Made by a program: the position numbers and the translations under genes. From positions 812,361,069 through 812,425,068 of the forward strand of contig NC_081414.1 of assembly GCF_030272615.1 (NCBI RefSeq): DNA of 64,000 nucleotides, given 5' to 3'. The notes below the pieces were generated by a model that worked only from the letters and a program-made list of their open reading frames with translations, did no database searches and was not told the origin of the DNA. The DNA is from Cryptomeria japonica (Eukaryota; Streptophyta; Pinopsida; Cupressales; Cupressaceae). How positions within the stretch are numbered: the stretch's first letter is position 1; each line of letters opens with the position of its first letter. Below, piece after piece: positions 1 to 10,578 of the stretch.

Positions 1-54
1 GGGTTTTGTTTTCTATTCTTATTAGTGAGTTGATACACAATTGATTAGGCCAAC

Positions 55-830
55 ATTCAATTGGGTAGTGAATTTGGCTTATCATAATCTTAGTGGAAAA
101 ATATTCAAAGAAATTCGACTGTTTTCCACCCTCCAAATTTCCTTGAATCTCAGTCACAATTCTCTAGAAGAGAATAAAACTTTCTGATTTCATTGGATTA
201 GGCTGGGGTCCTATGGAGGGGGGCTTCCAAAAAAATGGAGTTAGAGCTGCTGAGTTATTTTAGGAAAAAATTAAAGTTGATGGTCCCATAAATTTTGTAG
301 TGTATTTTGGCTTAAAAATTTAAGCTCTAAACTTTAAGGAAGTTGTGGTTTCATGAATATAATATCTTTGTATGTGCACAATAAAAACAAATAAAACTAA
401 TTTATTTCCCTCCAAAACTATTTTTGAATAAAAATTAAACTTACATGTTTGACAAGTGGTAGATAACATCCCTAAGCTCGTGGGGCAATTTCTAGCCCCA
501 CCCCTTTTTAACCCGCTCAAATTTGCAATTTACATGCCTAAAAATAGGAGATTCTAATTTTTTTGAAAAGATTCCAAATAATCTTGCAACACAATTTTTC
601 TTATTTATGAAACCGCGTCCTCCTTAAAAATAGAGATTAACCTCTTAAAACCCAGCCTTAAAATCTTTGAATCTCTCACATAGTAGAATCTCTAGAAAAG
701 TTCTTGGGTTGCAGAACAAATACATAGTCTCATAGAATTTAATATTTCATACACTCAGCAGCTCATAGACACCCTACCACATTTCAGCAAGGCCACTATC
801 TTCGTACCTTGTGTAGGACCACCATTTGCC
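55..830 (+). pseudogene. LRR receptor-like protein fragment, copy 1
   Basis: This is a decayed piece of a plant leucine-rich-repeat receptor gene. The + strand around 60-180 reads as LRR consensus (NLSGKI..EI, then SLNLSHNSLEE), and after the inserted MITE the match resumes at about 661 with the end of the ectodomain. The same segment occurs at 37.43-37.84 kb, where the LESLDLSH motif is clearer. LRR receptor-like proteins normally bind ligands at the plasma membrane, but this piece lacks most repeats, the membrane segment and any kinase. It contains stops and is split by a 457-bp transposon. It lies next to a CIPK fragment on the opposite strand, and the same pairing recurs in the second copy, so the two were duplicated together. 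The fragment call is fairly sure; the subfamily is not. Confidence 0.6.
201..657. mobile_element. PIF/Harbinger-like MITE with TTA target-site duplication
   Basis: A 457-bp non-coding insertion with short terminal inverted repeats: left end GGCTGGGGT, right end ACCCAGCC. It is flanked by TTA at 198-200 and 658-660. The paralogous segment near 37.64 kb lacks the insert and has a single TTA (gattagaatctttgg), giving an empty site. A TTA duplication is the hallmark of PIF/Harbinger (Tourist-type) elements. A subterminal inverted pair (ggtttcat at about 347; atgaaacc at about 607) adds support. There is no transposase. Confidence 0.75.
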
Positions 831-1099
831 TCTGTATAGGTACTTTTTAAAACTAAATCACCCCTATTCTACTCGAGTTTCCCACCACTCTTTCTTTGAC
901 TATCTCCTCTAATATCTTCACTCGTCTCGAAGATTTCTCGACTACAACAACGACAAAAATTCCTCGCCACGATCACATAAATGACTCAAGAGTTTGAACA
1001 TTTGATCGCCACCTAGGTGACAAGACTATAATCAAGATCCTGCTAGATTTAAGGGTGTATACAATTTCGACGATCGATAGAATAAGAGCACGGGCTCGA

Positions 1100-1510
1100 A
1101 GGAATGATAAACTACTGGAAATACTTCCTTGTTGCATCCCTCCTTAGCTTTCTTTTAGCAACCTTTTTGAAGAGATCTCGTCCTTTAACATATTCTGTTA
1201 CAATATAGATTTTGGTTTTTCTTACCATGACTTCAAATAGCTTTACAAGGTTGGGATGCCTGACCAATTTCATCACAGATATTCCTCTCTTGATTTGCTC
1301 TGTCATGCTCACTTTAAGAAATTTCTCTTCTTCAATGGTCTTGACTGCCACAACTTGACCTCTCTTTGTATATTTTCTACCTTCCCAAATGTGCCATGTC
1401 CAAACAGTTTGCTTGATATATTAATTCCCATCAACATGTGAGTTTCAGTCATTTGCATCTTGTATGATATAGGCTTTCCAGATGACTGGGAGAATATATC
1501 CAATTCAATA
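1100..1510 (-). pseudogene. CIPK/SnRK3-type protein kinase fragment, copy 1
   Basis: On the minus strand this encodes the N-terminal lobe of a CBL-interacting protein kinase. Visible features are a start-like region, a glycine-rich loop (FGHGTFGKV), the ATP-lysine segment (MAVKTIEEEKFLK), the alphaC/beta4 region (QIKRGISVMKLVRHPNLVKL) and the hinge (KTKIYIVTEYVKG) up to about RKYFQ. CIPKs are cytosolic or membrane-recruited Ser/Thr kinases activated by calcium-sensing CBL proteins. Only about the first 110 residues are present, with at least one frame change between the glycine loop and the lysine segment. The catalytic HRD and DFG motifs and the NAF regulatory domain are missing, so it cannot be a working kinase. 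A second copy lies at 38.19-38.50 kb. Confidence 0.75.
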
Positions 1511-2519
1511 GAAAACTCAACTCATTGTTAGAGACCATCCAAGCCCGAATGTTAAAAAATGATGAGAAGATTTTAGTTCAATGTGAATGAGATGTTTTTT
1601 TTTCCATTTTTAAAAATTAAAATTTGTTTCCATTATTTTTATATTAAAATTAAATTTTCTTAAAATTTGTTTCCATTATTTTTATATTCATAGCTATTTA
1701 TTTTAATGAGAGAGATTTTTTTATGAATACATGTATTAGTTTTTATTAATTTAAAATAATCTACACATCAAAAAACAATATAAAGGGATAGAAGGTCACT
1801 CCTCAAAGTCACATTTTCAAATAATCAACACGTTCACAAAAAAAATATATGGGCACACAAGGTCACCCCTTAAAGTTACATAGGCGGTGACTGGAAAGAC
1901 AGATGATAAAATTAATAGAAAAGTTGTATAAGTGGTAGGAGCAATACTAGTGGGAGGCAGAAGGGTATCTTGGTCATCCGACTTACCCCATACATTAGTG
2001 GGGTTCAAGGTGACATCAAGAAGGGACTACCCCTCATCAACATTCATCTCTCTGACTTTATCTTAATTTCTTACAAGATAAAATGCCATATGCAAGTGAG
2101 AGAGTCACTTTGAAGAGTCTGGCCAACCACCACCACCACCAGTCGGTTGCCAACCGCTACCACCACTACTTGATGACCTCACCCACTTGTAGGCCACCGA
2201 GAGGCAAAACCTCCATGTAGGGGAGAGGCATATCACCATCAAGTCGAACTACTCCTACCACCAGAGTAGTGATACATAACTTGGGATCTTGGTGACTGAA
2301 AACATCAAGCCAAAACACTTCAACCATGTCTATAACCACACGAGGTACATAACGGCCATGGAAGCAAAATTATTTATGAGGAATCTAGACATAGTACAAG
2401 GGACATTATCTTAGTAATCCATTAATTCCCAGAGGTGAGCTACTTCCAACACCACTTTATTTGCATGAACTTGAATCTAGAGCATAAGATTGATATGAAT
2501 TGAAGTTCTACTAAAATGA
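1511..2519. other. No gene seen; AT-rich spacer with small repeats
   Basis: I see no supported coding sequence. A ~27-bp phrase (aaatttgtttccattatttt...) occurs twice at about 1620-1650 and 1660-1692. A weaker duplication of a 'ggtcac(t/c)cct(c/t)aaagt' phrase occurs near 1794 and 1861. Short open frames here have no recognisable family. Confidence 0.5.
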
Positions 2520-4790
2520 AAAATAAAACTATCAATAGAGCTATGAGAAAAAATTACAACATTCATAACTTTTCATAAGGAAAAGATAATCTCCCCCTTG
2601 AAAGCATCCTAGATCTTGGTATACTTGAAGGGAATCCAATGTCAATCCCCAAGAGAATCATGTGCCAATTAAAAGGTTTTAATCAAAGGAGGCAAAAGAA
2701 GTCATGAATCAAATACCACAAATGTTGAGTATAGTGCTAGAACCATAAGAGGCATTTGAAAGATTTTGGTTGGTTGTTGAATAGACAATGAAGGGCCAAA
2801 ACCCCCTTATGTCTAAGACAAAAGTCCACTCACAACCCTTGTAAAAGAGTACATGAGATGAAATGGGTAAGTTTAGGCTTAGTGATACCAAACGAAATGT
2901 TGTGAAATCACCATTGACAAACAAATAGAGGGGACTATAAAGACCACCACAAATTAACTATAGAAAGGTGTAGAGAAAACCAATAGTAACCCAAATGCAA
3001 GTTATAATTACACAAGGTGGTGTTAGGATGTCAACACTAATGATTCCACCAAGGTACAATGGAATGAATTATGTTAGATTTTTATAGCATATTAAGGGGT
3101 AGATTCAACAAAATTATGTCAAATGTTTATCAATCTAGAAATAAAAGATGATATGCAACTTTCAAATCTTTTGAAGAACAAAGAGTCAAAGTAGCTCTAG
3201 AGAAAAAATCTTGGGGTGTGCAAATGCCCTATTTATAAAACCCCAAGGCTCAAACCCAAGGCAAACGAGCTAAGGGAAGACCTTGAATTTGAATGAGAGG
3301 ATACCAGTAGAAGATTTTTGCTTGTGGAAATGCAACCCATATTGATCACTTCCCAAGCATGTCAAGTACTATTGGCCATAAAAATGCCCTCGATGTGAAC
3401 AAACTCTTTCATAACTAGAGGGGTTTGAAATCTAGTTCCCTTTTAGGTAGGTCTATAAGAAAAAATATCCAAATGAAATGTAATATCTAAGAAGAAGCTT
3501 CTAGGCCTCATTACCAAAGATAGCATGAGCAATCCATTTGGCACAAAGAGACAACCCTTCTCTCTAGGTCGAAAGGATACCAAGACCACTAGAATCCCAT
3601 GGGAGGAAGAAAGAACATACAAAGATAGAGAAAGAGGACAACCTTTGTGAATGGAGTGGTGAAGCTCAAAACTAGGAGATTGGAGACCATTAATGGTGAT
3701 ACATATAGAGGCATCCCCAAAGAGTTTGAATAGATTGAATAAAGAACATATAAAACCCAAAAGCAGCCAACATAGCCAAAATGAAAGGGAATTCAATGCA
3801 ATCATAAGTCTTAGAAAAGTTATTTTTTTAGAAAAGGGCTTGTTGTTTAGACCGGTGAGCCTATTCCATGCATTTTGACACAACAATGAAAATATCTATG
3901 ATGACTTTGGATTTAATGAAGCTAGTTTGGTTAGATGAACAATTTTTTGAAGTAAATGATATATTTTCAAAGCCAAGGCCTTGGTTATAATTTTGTAGGA
4001 GAGATTGAGAAATGTGATTGATTCTAGTTACAAATGTCCTCTAGATTGCTAAGTTTACATATGAATTTAATATTGCCTCTGTTAATCAATTTACCTAATT
4101 ATTGGTCATGAATGACTTAAAGGTAGACCTTATAAATGTTACAACCCACACAAGGTGAAAGGGCTCTGTAAAACTCACATGGAAAAATATCCCAGTCAAG
4201 GGCCTTATCCTATTCCATGGAATTAACAACCTCTTTTAGGTATGCGAGGGTGAGAAATTACTCATAGAACACATGTTGAGCCTCAAAAAGAGGAGACATG
4301 ACAACCCTGAGACAATATTAAGATACCTTTCTTCCTTAGGGAATCTTCCTAAGTAGTGAAAACTTTCTTATAATTATGCACAAATGATTTGATAATGTGT
4401 GGTAGCTTAGAGAGAACCATCTCGCCTTCCATGATATTTTTATGCCTAGTGAGAGTAATGAGCTCAAAGAGCTAGAAAACATCTTTACAAGCTCAGACAC
4501 CAACTTTTAACCAATATAATCTAGCTTTGATTTGAGTCCTTCTAGTAGAATGAGCATCACCAATTTCCTGATGATGATGAAGTTGAGCCATATGAACATG
4601 GAAACTTGGAGAGAAAGGGTCAATAGAAGGGCTTTTGTGGTACAATGAAGATCTGAGCTGATAGCCTCATTGATTTGGCAATGAAAAATAGCAAGTTGGT
4701 GCCCATAGATATCAGGGAAGCATGACATGCACTGGATAGTATAGTTCAACCAAGAAATCAACCTATATTACTGAGGAGAATGATAGTCAA
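2520..4790 (-). mobile_element. Old LINE (L1-type) ORF2 remnant
   Basis: The minus strand carries a heavily decayed non-LTR reverse transcriptase. From about 4790 downward come the linker before RT (LKSKLDYIG, cf. plant LINE 'R.KA.W...GD'), then about 4250-4000 the start of RT (SME.DKALDWDIFPCEFYRAL, cf. GPDGF..EFY). Motif A lies near 3800 (FSKTYDCIEF) and the 'INGLQSPSF...IHKGCPLSLSLY' block at about 3700-3620 matches plant LINE 'NG..S..F...RG.RQGCPLSP.LF'. Many stops and frame changes scatter the match over three frames. The 3' boundary is uncertain; RT-like sequence fades below about 2700. It is related to, but more decayed than, the LINEs at 13.9-17.5 and 50.0-51.2 kb. Confidence 0.7.
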
Positions 4791-6166
4791 GGTTGCAAGC
4801 CCTTTGAATGCGAGATAATGTGGGCTTGTGACTCAACAAATAGGTGTTTAGAAAAAAACACATTTTAGAAGGTCATGCCATGCCCGCTTGCTATTTAATA
4901 ACAAAGTTAATGGGAAAATGGTTTTACAAGGTAACTTGGGGGGGAGGCATTATCAAAATATCTTAATGGGATGCAAAAGAGAAAGAAGATTGCACCACAA
5001 TGCAATGCCCTATCTCACATATAGCTAATACAACTTGAAAATATTACATGTTTTTCTTGAATACATGGTTAGATTTATTGGGATATTATAAATGAGATTA
5101 TTTTATGGAAATAGGGTTGGTATTATCTAGTAAACATGATGAGAAATTGGTAGAAATTTATATGACTTAGTATTGTGGTCTAGCTATACTTGTGAATGTG
5201 TTGGATATGTGCAAGAAGGTAATGAGGACTATGAGAGTGGTGAGAAATAAAAATTCCAAATCCACTTCTTTTATGAGATTTATAAGGTTAACCATTTTAT
5301 TTTTACTTATAAGTAAATGAAGTTTTATTATCTGATATAGATGTATTTGTAGGGTTTATCATTATGGGTCTTTAAAGGGAGTCTTTTAGTCAATTTCCTT
5401 GTTTAAATTACAAAAATAGGCCACTAGGGTCTATACCCTTGAGGTGGGAGCCTACTGGACATGCAATAAAGGCCTTGGGACTTGATTTCACTCTATAAAA
5501 GTCCTCATTCAAATAAGTGGCAAATTTTGAGGACAGATGAGTTGAGGGAACCTACTCTACCCCCATACCTCATTTATGAGGGAAGACTTGGGGAATGAGG
5601 GATCCTACTTTTTGTCCCCTCTTAAATGAGTAAAATACTTCATGGGGAGAGGATGAGAATGTGATAAGTTTCACCTCCTCATCCAATTATTCCAAATTAA
5701 TCTCCCTTATATTGGGTTAGTGAAGAGAGAATGGGTTGTTACCCACTTCTCCTTTTGGAGAATCTTTCATTTATGGAGAGAAGGGAAAGTTGGGAGAAAG
5801 ATGAACCTTGTATGAAGAGATGGATATATATATATTCCTATCTTTAGAGATATAAGCCTTTGTTAATCCCTTTTCCATTCTTATTTGTGTGATGTAAGAT
5901 TCAGATAGGTTACAATTATTTTTTTAATTTTGTTTTGGAAAGAGTAAAATTGGTCATGTGAAGTTGTGTGAGTGGTATTTTTAGCTTATTTTGAATCTTA
6001 TATTATTATGTTAAATATTGGAGGATAAGTATCCTTGTCCATTTATGTCATACAAGGAGACTCCACAAATCTAATTTGGGTCTTTATTAATTTTCTTGCT
6101 CGAGGGTTTGACTAGAGCACATGTGGCTCCATGATGCCAATATGTTAGCGTGGATAGAAAGTCTTT
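4791..6166. other. No gene seen; possible retroelement debris
   Basis: No coding region is supported. At 5380-5900 the sequence has an LTR- or promoter-like look, with a TATA-like ctctataaaag at about 5491-5501, but I found no partner repeat in the window and cannot assign it. A tatatatata run lies near 5826. Confidence 0.35.
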
Positions 6167-6421
6167 GTTAGTAGTTTTTTATTGGAATACTTTTAATGAT
6201 AATTATACGTTTGATTTGAAAATACTAATTTTAGATATACTTTATTATGTTTTATATGAGATATTTTATTGAGTAATAGAATCTAGCTAGACATTTTGTT
6301 GTTTGTTCCCATTGGCATACATCTAATGATAATCATATGGTTGTTTTGAGATTATCACCTAAAATATATTACGTTATATTTTTGTTAAGAGTTTCATTGT
6401 GTAATAGAAGAGTAAGCTTTA
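6167..6421. repeat. Degenerate tandem duplication, ~130-bp unit
   Basis: Two diverged head-to-tail copies, about 6167-6296 and 6297-6421. Both run from an 'attgg.ata' phrase through 'taatgataat.ata' to a shared ending 'gt(gt)aatagaa'. It is AT-rich and non-coding. Confidence 0.5.
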
Positions 6422-6929
6422 TTCCATTGGTATGGAATTAAGTTCTATAGTTAACTTAGGAGATAGGGATATCACAATAATACAGAGTAGTGAAATAAAA
6501 CTAAATAGAGTATACAAACTAAACTGAACATGGCATGTAGATAACAATATGCTACAACATGCAAAACATAATTTCTATTATGAATAATTAGATTATAAAT
6601 ATGGAACTCTATAGAGTTCAAAGGTCTGTATTTTGTCCTTCAAAATTACATCACAGAGTTGTACCTAAAATATATTTATAGGATCCCATATAGATGGTCA
6701 ACAACGGCGGTTATGAATCTCGCAGTACAAGGAAAGTTGAGATAAACAAAAATCAGATTTTCTGCATAACTCGGGATAAGCATAAATTAGATTTTATGCA
6801 AGGTTAGTCTTCATTGGTGGTACGAGATTGAACAAAAAATAGAGAATACACTTTTCCTCCTGACGATAATGACAAATCAGATTGTAGACAACTAATTTTG
6901 TAGACAAATCATATTACAACAGTAGGGGA
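6422..6929. other. No gene seen
   Basis: AT-rich spacer between the tandem repeat and the gag-like fossil. I recognise no coding region, repeat or regulatory element. Confidence 0.4.
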
Positions 6930-7810
6930 TAAGATTATTTTCTTCTATTGGTGACTAAGGAAGTCTTCAACATAAAAATAGGGGAGAAATTTTTTGTTTA
7001 TTCCAACACGTATTTTCTGAATGGTTCTTCAAACAACATATGGTACAAGGATGAATATCCTAACACATTCCCTTTTTATTTCCTCCTTTATGGCAATGAG
7101 AACATTGTGTACATTGCATTCTTTGAATTGATTTGTTTGAACTCGTAAAATTATATTTACTAGTATTTTCTCTAAAAAATCGAAGGCCTTAATTATTTGG
7201 CCTCATCAGTGGCATAATGGACTCTTTGATTCCTTGCCCATACTTTCCCAATCCTTTTCCTTAATAACCCATATTTCTCATAATTTTTAAGCTAATATTC
7301 TTTTTTGTAGATTCAAATATATTATCGTTTTCATCCTTCCGTTCCTTATCACAAATAACTTTGATTGACTCATTAAAAACATTAAAGGAACTACACAAAT
7401 CATCTATATTAAATGAAGCATCAGACACTAAAGGCTTCAACTCAAAATAAATAAAAAATCCCTTTGCAATGTATTAATCAATTGATCTGACTGACTACTT
7501 TGAGCTTGTAACTTTAGTATCTCATTCTTTTGTAAAGATTTTTTATTGTCCAACTTGTTCAAATTTTGTTCTAAATCTTCCAAAGACTTTAATTTTTCTT
7601 GTAGTTCTTCATTTTCCCTTTCATGCCATTTTAAGTTTTCTTCCAATTCTATATTTTTGCTTTTAACTTCAACCAATTGTTTTTCTAAAATATCATTCTC
7701 ACATAAATATTCATACCTATGTTTACATTTCTCTCTTAAACTTTCTCTAAGCTCTAAATTATATTTCTTAATGTCTATCAATTCTAATTGTAAATTGGGC
7801 AAGAGGGACT
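6930..7810 (-). mobile_element. Retroelement gag-like fossil (coiled coil, G-patch-like, zinc knuckles)
   Basis: On the minus strand, in order: a coiled coil at about 7800-7440 (rich in E, K, L and N heptads, e.g. ENEELQEKLKSLEDLEQNLN); a G-patch-like stretch at about 7285-7200 (LKIMRNMGY then GKGLGKYGQGI); and two zinc-knuckle-like motifs at about 7115-6990 (CSHCHKGG and CTICCLKNHSENTC, the latter with C-x2-C-x4-H-x4-C spacing). This order suggests a gag polyprotein of an LTR element, where knuckles bind RNA. No protease, RT or LTR was found next to it. It is broken. A host gene fragment is the alternative. Confidence 0.5.
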
Positions 7811-8818
7811 ACTAGTCATGAGGGCTAACTTCATCAACATGTAGTCATCACATGGAATATCATGAGACCTCCATTTTTGTTTTAGAAATGTAAACTAGAT
7901 AGTTGAATATCAACAACTAAGGTTTGAAGACATGACTCATCGTGCAACTTGCCAAAATAGCATATATCTAGTGTCCAAAGAATGACTCTTTAAAGATTCA
8001 ACCAAAACTTAATCCGAAAATCGCTAGTAGTTGAATAAATGAATATCATTTGTAATTAGTATCATATCATATTTTTATGTAAAATATAACATATACGCAA
8101 CTTAATAGGACCAAAACCCTATGAATAATCATAAGTGTGTGTTATCTCAACTTTTATATCCAACACCAAAGGACCAATAGTTGATCACAAAAAATATTTC
8201 TTGTTATATAAACAACATATTATTACTTAAAATACAACTTATATATTATTGTTTTCATCCTTCCATTCCTTATCACCAATTGTTGAACACTAAAACCTTT
8301 GGAAAGTCCCTCATATTTATTGGAAAAAAAATAAAGTATTTATGGTGCTCACCTTTTATATATGTGATAAGACAAATTATTAATATGAAATAGTCCAATG
8401 CATATATATTGCTACCCCAATAGTTTTACATATAAGAATAATATGTTTTTTAGCATGTTAACAATACTTGTTTAATTGAGCATATTATTTTATAAATGAC
8501 ACACTTATAGTGGACAACTATGACATTTCATTTGAAACAAAAATGACTTATTTCTCTTTTTAATAAATGTAGTTATTCATTTTTTTTATATAGCATTTAT
8601 AGGTTCTCTTGTGTTAAGTATTGGTCCATTTTGACTAGCATTTGGTAAAATTTTTATTTACACGTGGATTATTTATTTATAATATATTGTATAAATATGT
8701 CGTAATACTAGATATTAGAAGCACAATTGCTATAATGACTATTGCACCTTGTACTATAACAACTAGCCCCTCTCCCCTATTTAAGACAGGGACATAGAGC
8801 TTTTATGAATACAAATTT
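7811..8818. other. No gene seen; AT-rich, small echo of the gag-like fossil
   Basis: No coding sequence is supported. At about 8246-8285 a phrase (gttttcatccttcc.ttccttatcac) repeats the one at about 7326-7352, so a little more of the gag-like fossil may be scattered here. Confidence 0.4.
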
Positions 8819-9066
8819 TGTTATAAGAATAATATTTTCTTTTATTACTCTAAATTTTTTATAAGATGATAGTTTATTATTATCAAAATATTGACACAAA
8901 ATAAAGATGATAAGATATAAGATAAATATACCATTAAGGTTTCTCAACTTATACATATTTTATCATATATCTTATGATTTTTATTTTGTGTTAATGTTTT
9001 GATAATACTACACTATCACCTTATAAAAAATTTAGAGTAATGAAATAAACTATTATTTTAATAAAT
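8819..9066. repeat. Long foldback (inverted repeat), MITE-like
   Basis: Two arms of about 110-120 bp are reverse complements with scattered mismatches: about 8819-8930 and about 8951-9066, around a ~20-nt loop (ccattaaggtttctcaac). The best-matching part pairs tattactctaaatttttt (8843-8860) with its complement at about 9027-9044. It contains no coding sequence. A foldback MITE is the likeliest origin. No clear target-site duplication was found. Confidence 0.75.
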
Positions 9067-9120
9067 ATATATATATATATATTAGTTGACAAATATTAAT
9101 ATAATATTTTTAGGTATTTG

Positions 9121-9161
9121 GATGAAGAAATGAACATTAATATTGAATCATCTTTTTCTAA
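9121..9161 (+). repeat. Left direct repeat (putative target-site duplication) of LINE A
   Basis: Forty-one bases starting gatgaag.aatgaac and ending tctaa match 12335-12375 with about five differences by eye. The pair brackets a LINE 3' part, its ORFX and the 3' tail, as expected of a long target-site duplication. Confidence 0.65.
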
Positions 9162-9339
9162 CCCTATAATTTGAGCTCATTTCTTTTTATTTGGATATAA
9201 AACTATTTGTATCATCTCTGCTTTATTTTATTTTATTTAAAATGTCAATAACTTTGATGGAGAAATGATGGCAAGTACTCAATATATTTTTAGTTTGAGA
9301 TAAACTACTCCATCTCCTCCCCCTCTCTTGAACTTGTCC

Positions 9340-10440
9340 GTCAATTGGAAGTTGAAAATGATTCTGAAGGTCTTCATTTTTTTGGTGGATGACTTTCCAT
9401 GGTAGAATCTTTACTATTGAAAATCTAATAAGGTTTTGTTTTTACTTGGTCAATAGATTTTTTTTATGTGAGAAGGAATAAGAAAGTATTATCATATTAT
9501 GTTTCACTGCTAGTACTCATGAAATGTTAGACAAAAAAATTATTGCTTGTTCCTAGTTGAGTGGGTTTGGAATGGGGATTTGAAGGACTACATTTCTATT
9601 TGGTCATCTCCTTCAGCCCATCCCCTTATTTGGGAACTCTCCTTCTTTCATACTAGGTGAAGCCTTTGGAAAGAAAGAAATAACATAATTTTTAAGATAG
9701 GAAGAATAGTTGGGACTCTTTAGCCACCATCAATATTTTTAATGTCAAAGAACATATGGTTTGTTTAGAAAGGAAAAAACATTATCTTCCACCCTCTTCC
9801 TTGGATTATTAGATTGTTATAAATTGTAGCCTGATATATTCTCTTTCCATATTCATATCCATACCTATTGGCTTTAGAAATTATATTAAATATTCCCACC
9901 CCCCCCTATGACTCTAGTTGGCTGAAATTGAATTTGACTATACTTCGAAAGGAAATCTAGATTAGAAGGGTGGGGATGGGGTCATATGTGACCACAAGGG
10001 TAATTTGGTCTTAGCCTATGTGGCTAACCTTGGGATACAAACTTCAAGTGTTGCAAAGGTAGTAACAACTTATTATGGCTTAGTAATTGTGAGAGAGGGG
10101 GTACAATTGAATCATCATCAAAGGTGATTCAAAAAACACCATTTTAATGCTAAAAAATGAAGCCAAACTTGACTATAAATGTGAACACCTTATTTCTAAG
10201 TATTGAGACCTCACTCTTGGAATGAGGCACGTAAGATTTAGTCATACAAGAAAAGAAGGGAATAATGTTGCAAACAAGATGGCTTATTTGGGCTCATTTT
10301 TCAATCATTTGAAAATATGGATGGATATTTATGATATCCTTGATATGGTTCATGCTGCTATCTTTGATGACATAAGAACTCAAGATGAAGTATCATCCAA
10401 AGATTGGATTTTTTTCTTGTCATCACTTCTCTTTTTCTAA
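9340..10440 (+). pseudogene. LINE A: RT zinc-binding end plus RNase H domain
   Basis: At about 9365-9480 the frames read FFWWMTFHGRI.TIENLIR.CFYLVNR.FLCEKE, matching the zf-RVT region that follows reverse transcriptase in plant LINEs. From about 9920 to 10300 an RNase H fold is visible: WLKLN (first strand), a 'GDSKNTILML' segment with a catalytic-type Asp, and a final HVRFSHTRKEGNNVANKMAYLG helix, the usual 'H..RE.N..AD..A..G' with Asp replaced by Asn. RNase H would remove RNA from the RNA:DNA hybrid. A 72-codon open stretch (10222-10440) ends the domain at TAA. The rest is interrupted by stops and frameshifts. ORFX starts 139 bp downstream. Confidence 0.7.
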
Positions 10441-10578
10441 GTCATTCAATGTGTAGGTGGTGGCATCTAATTCAAATCTTATTTGCACTTTCGCCAACCA
10501 TAGAAAGTGTTATCTCTTTCATACTTCCAATTTTTGTATTCCCATTTGGTTTTCTCCTCTAATTTCTCCATGTTATCT

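Noticed and set aside
7546-7815. Ser/Phe-rich plus-strand open frame
   Set aside because: It is the antisense of the coiled-coil region on the minus strand; composition is explained by that.
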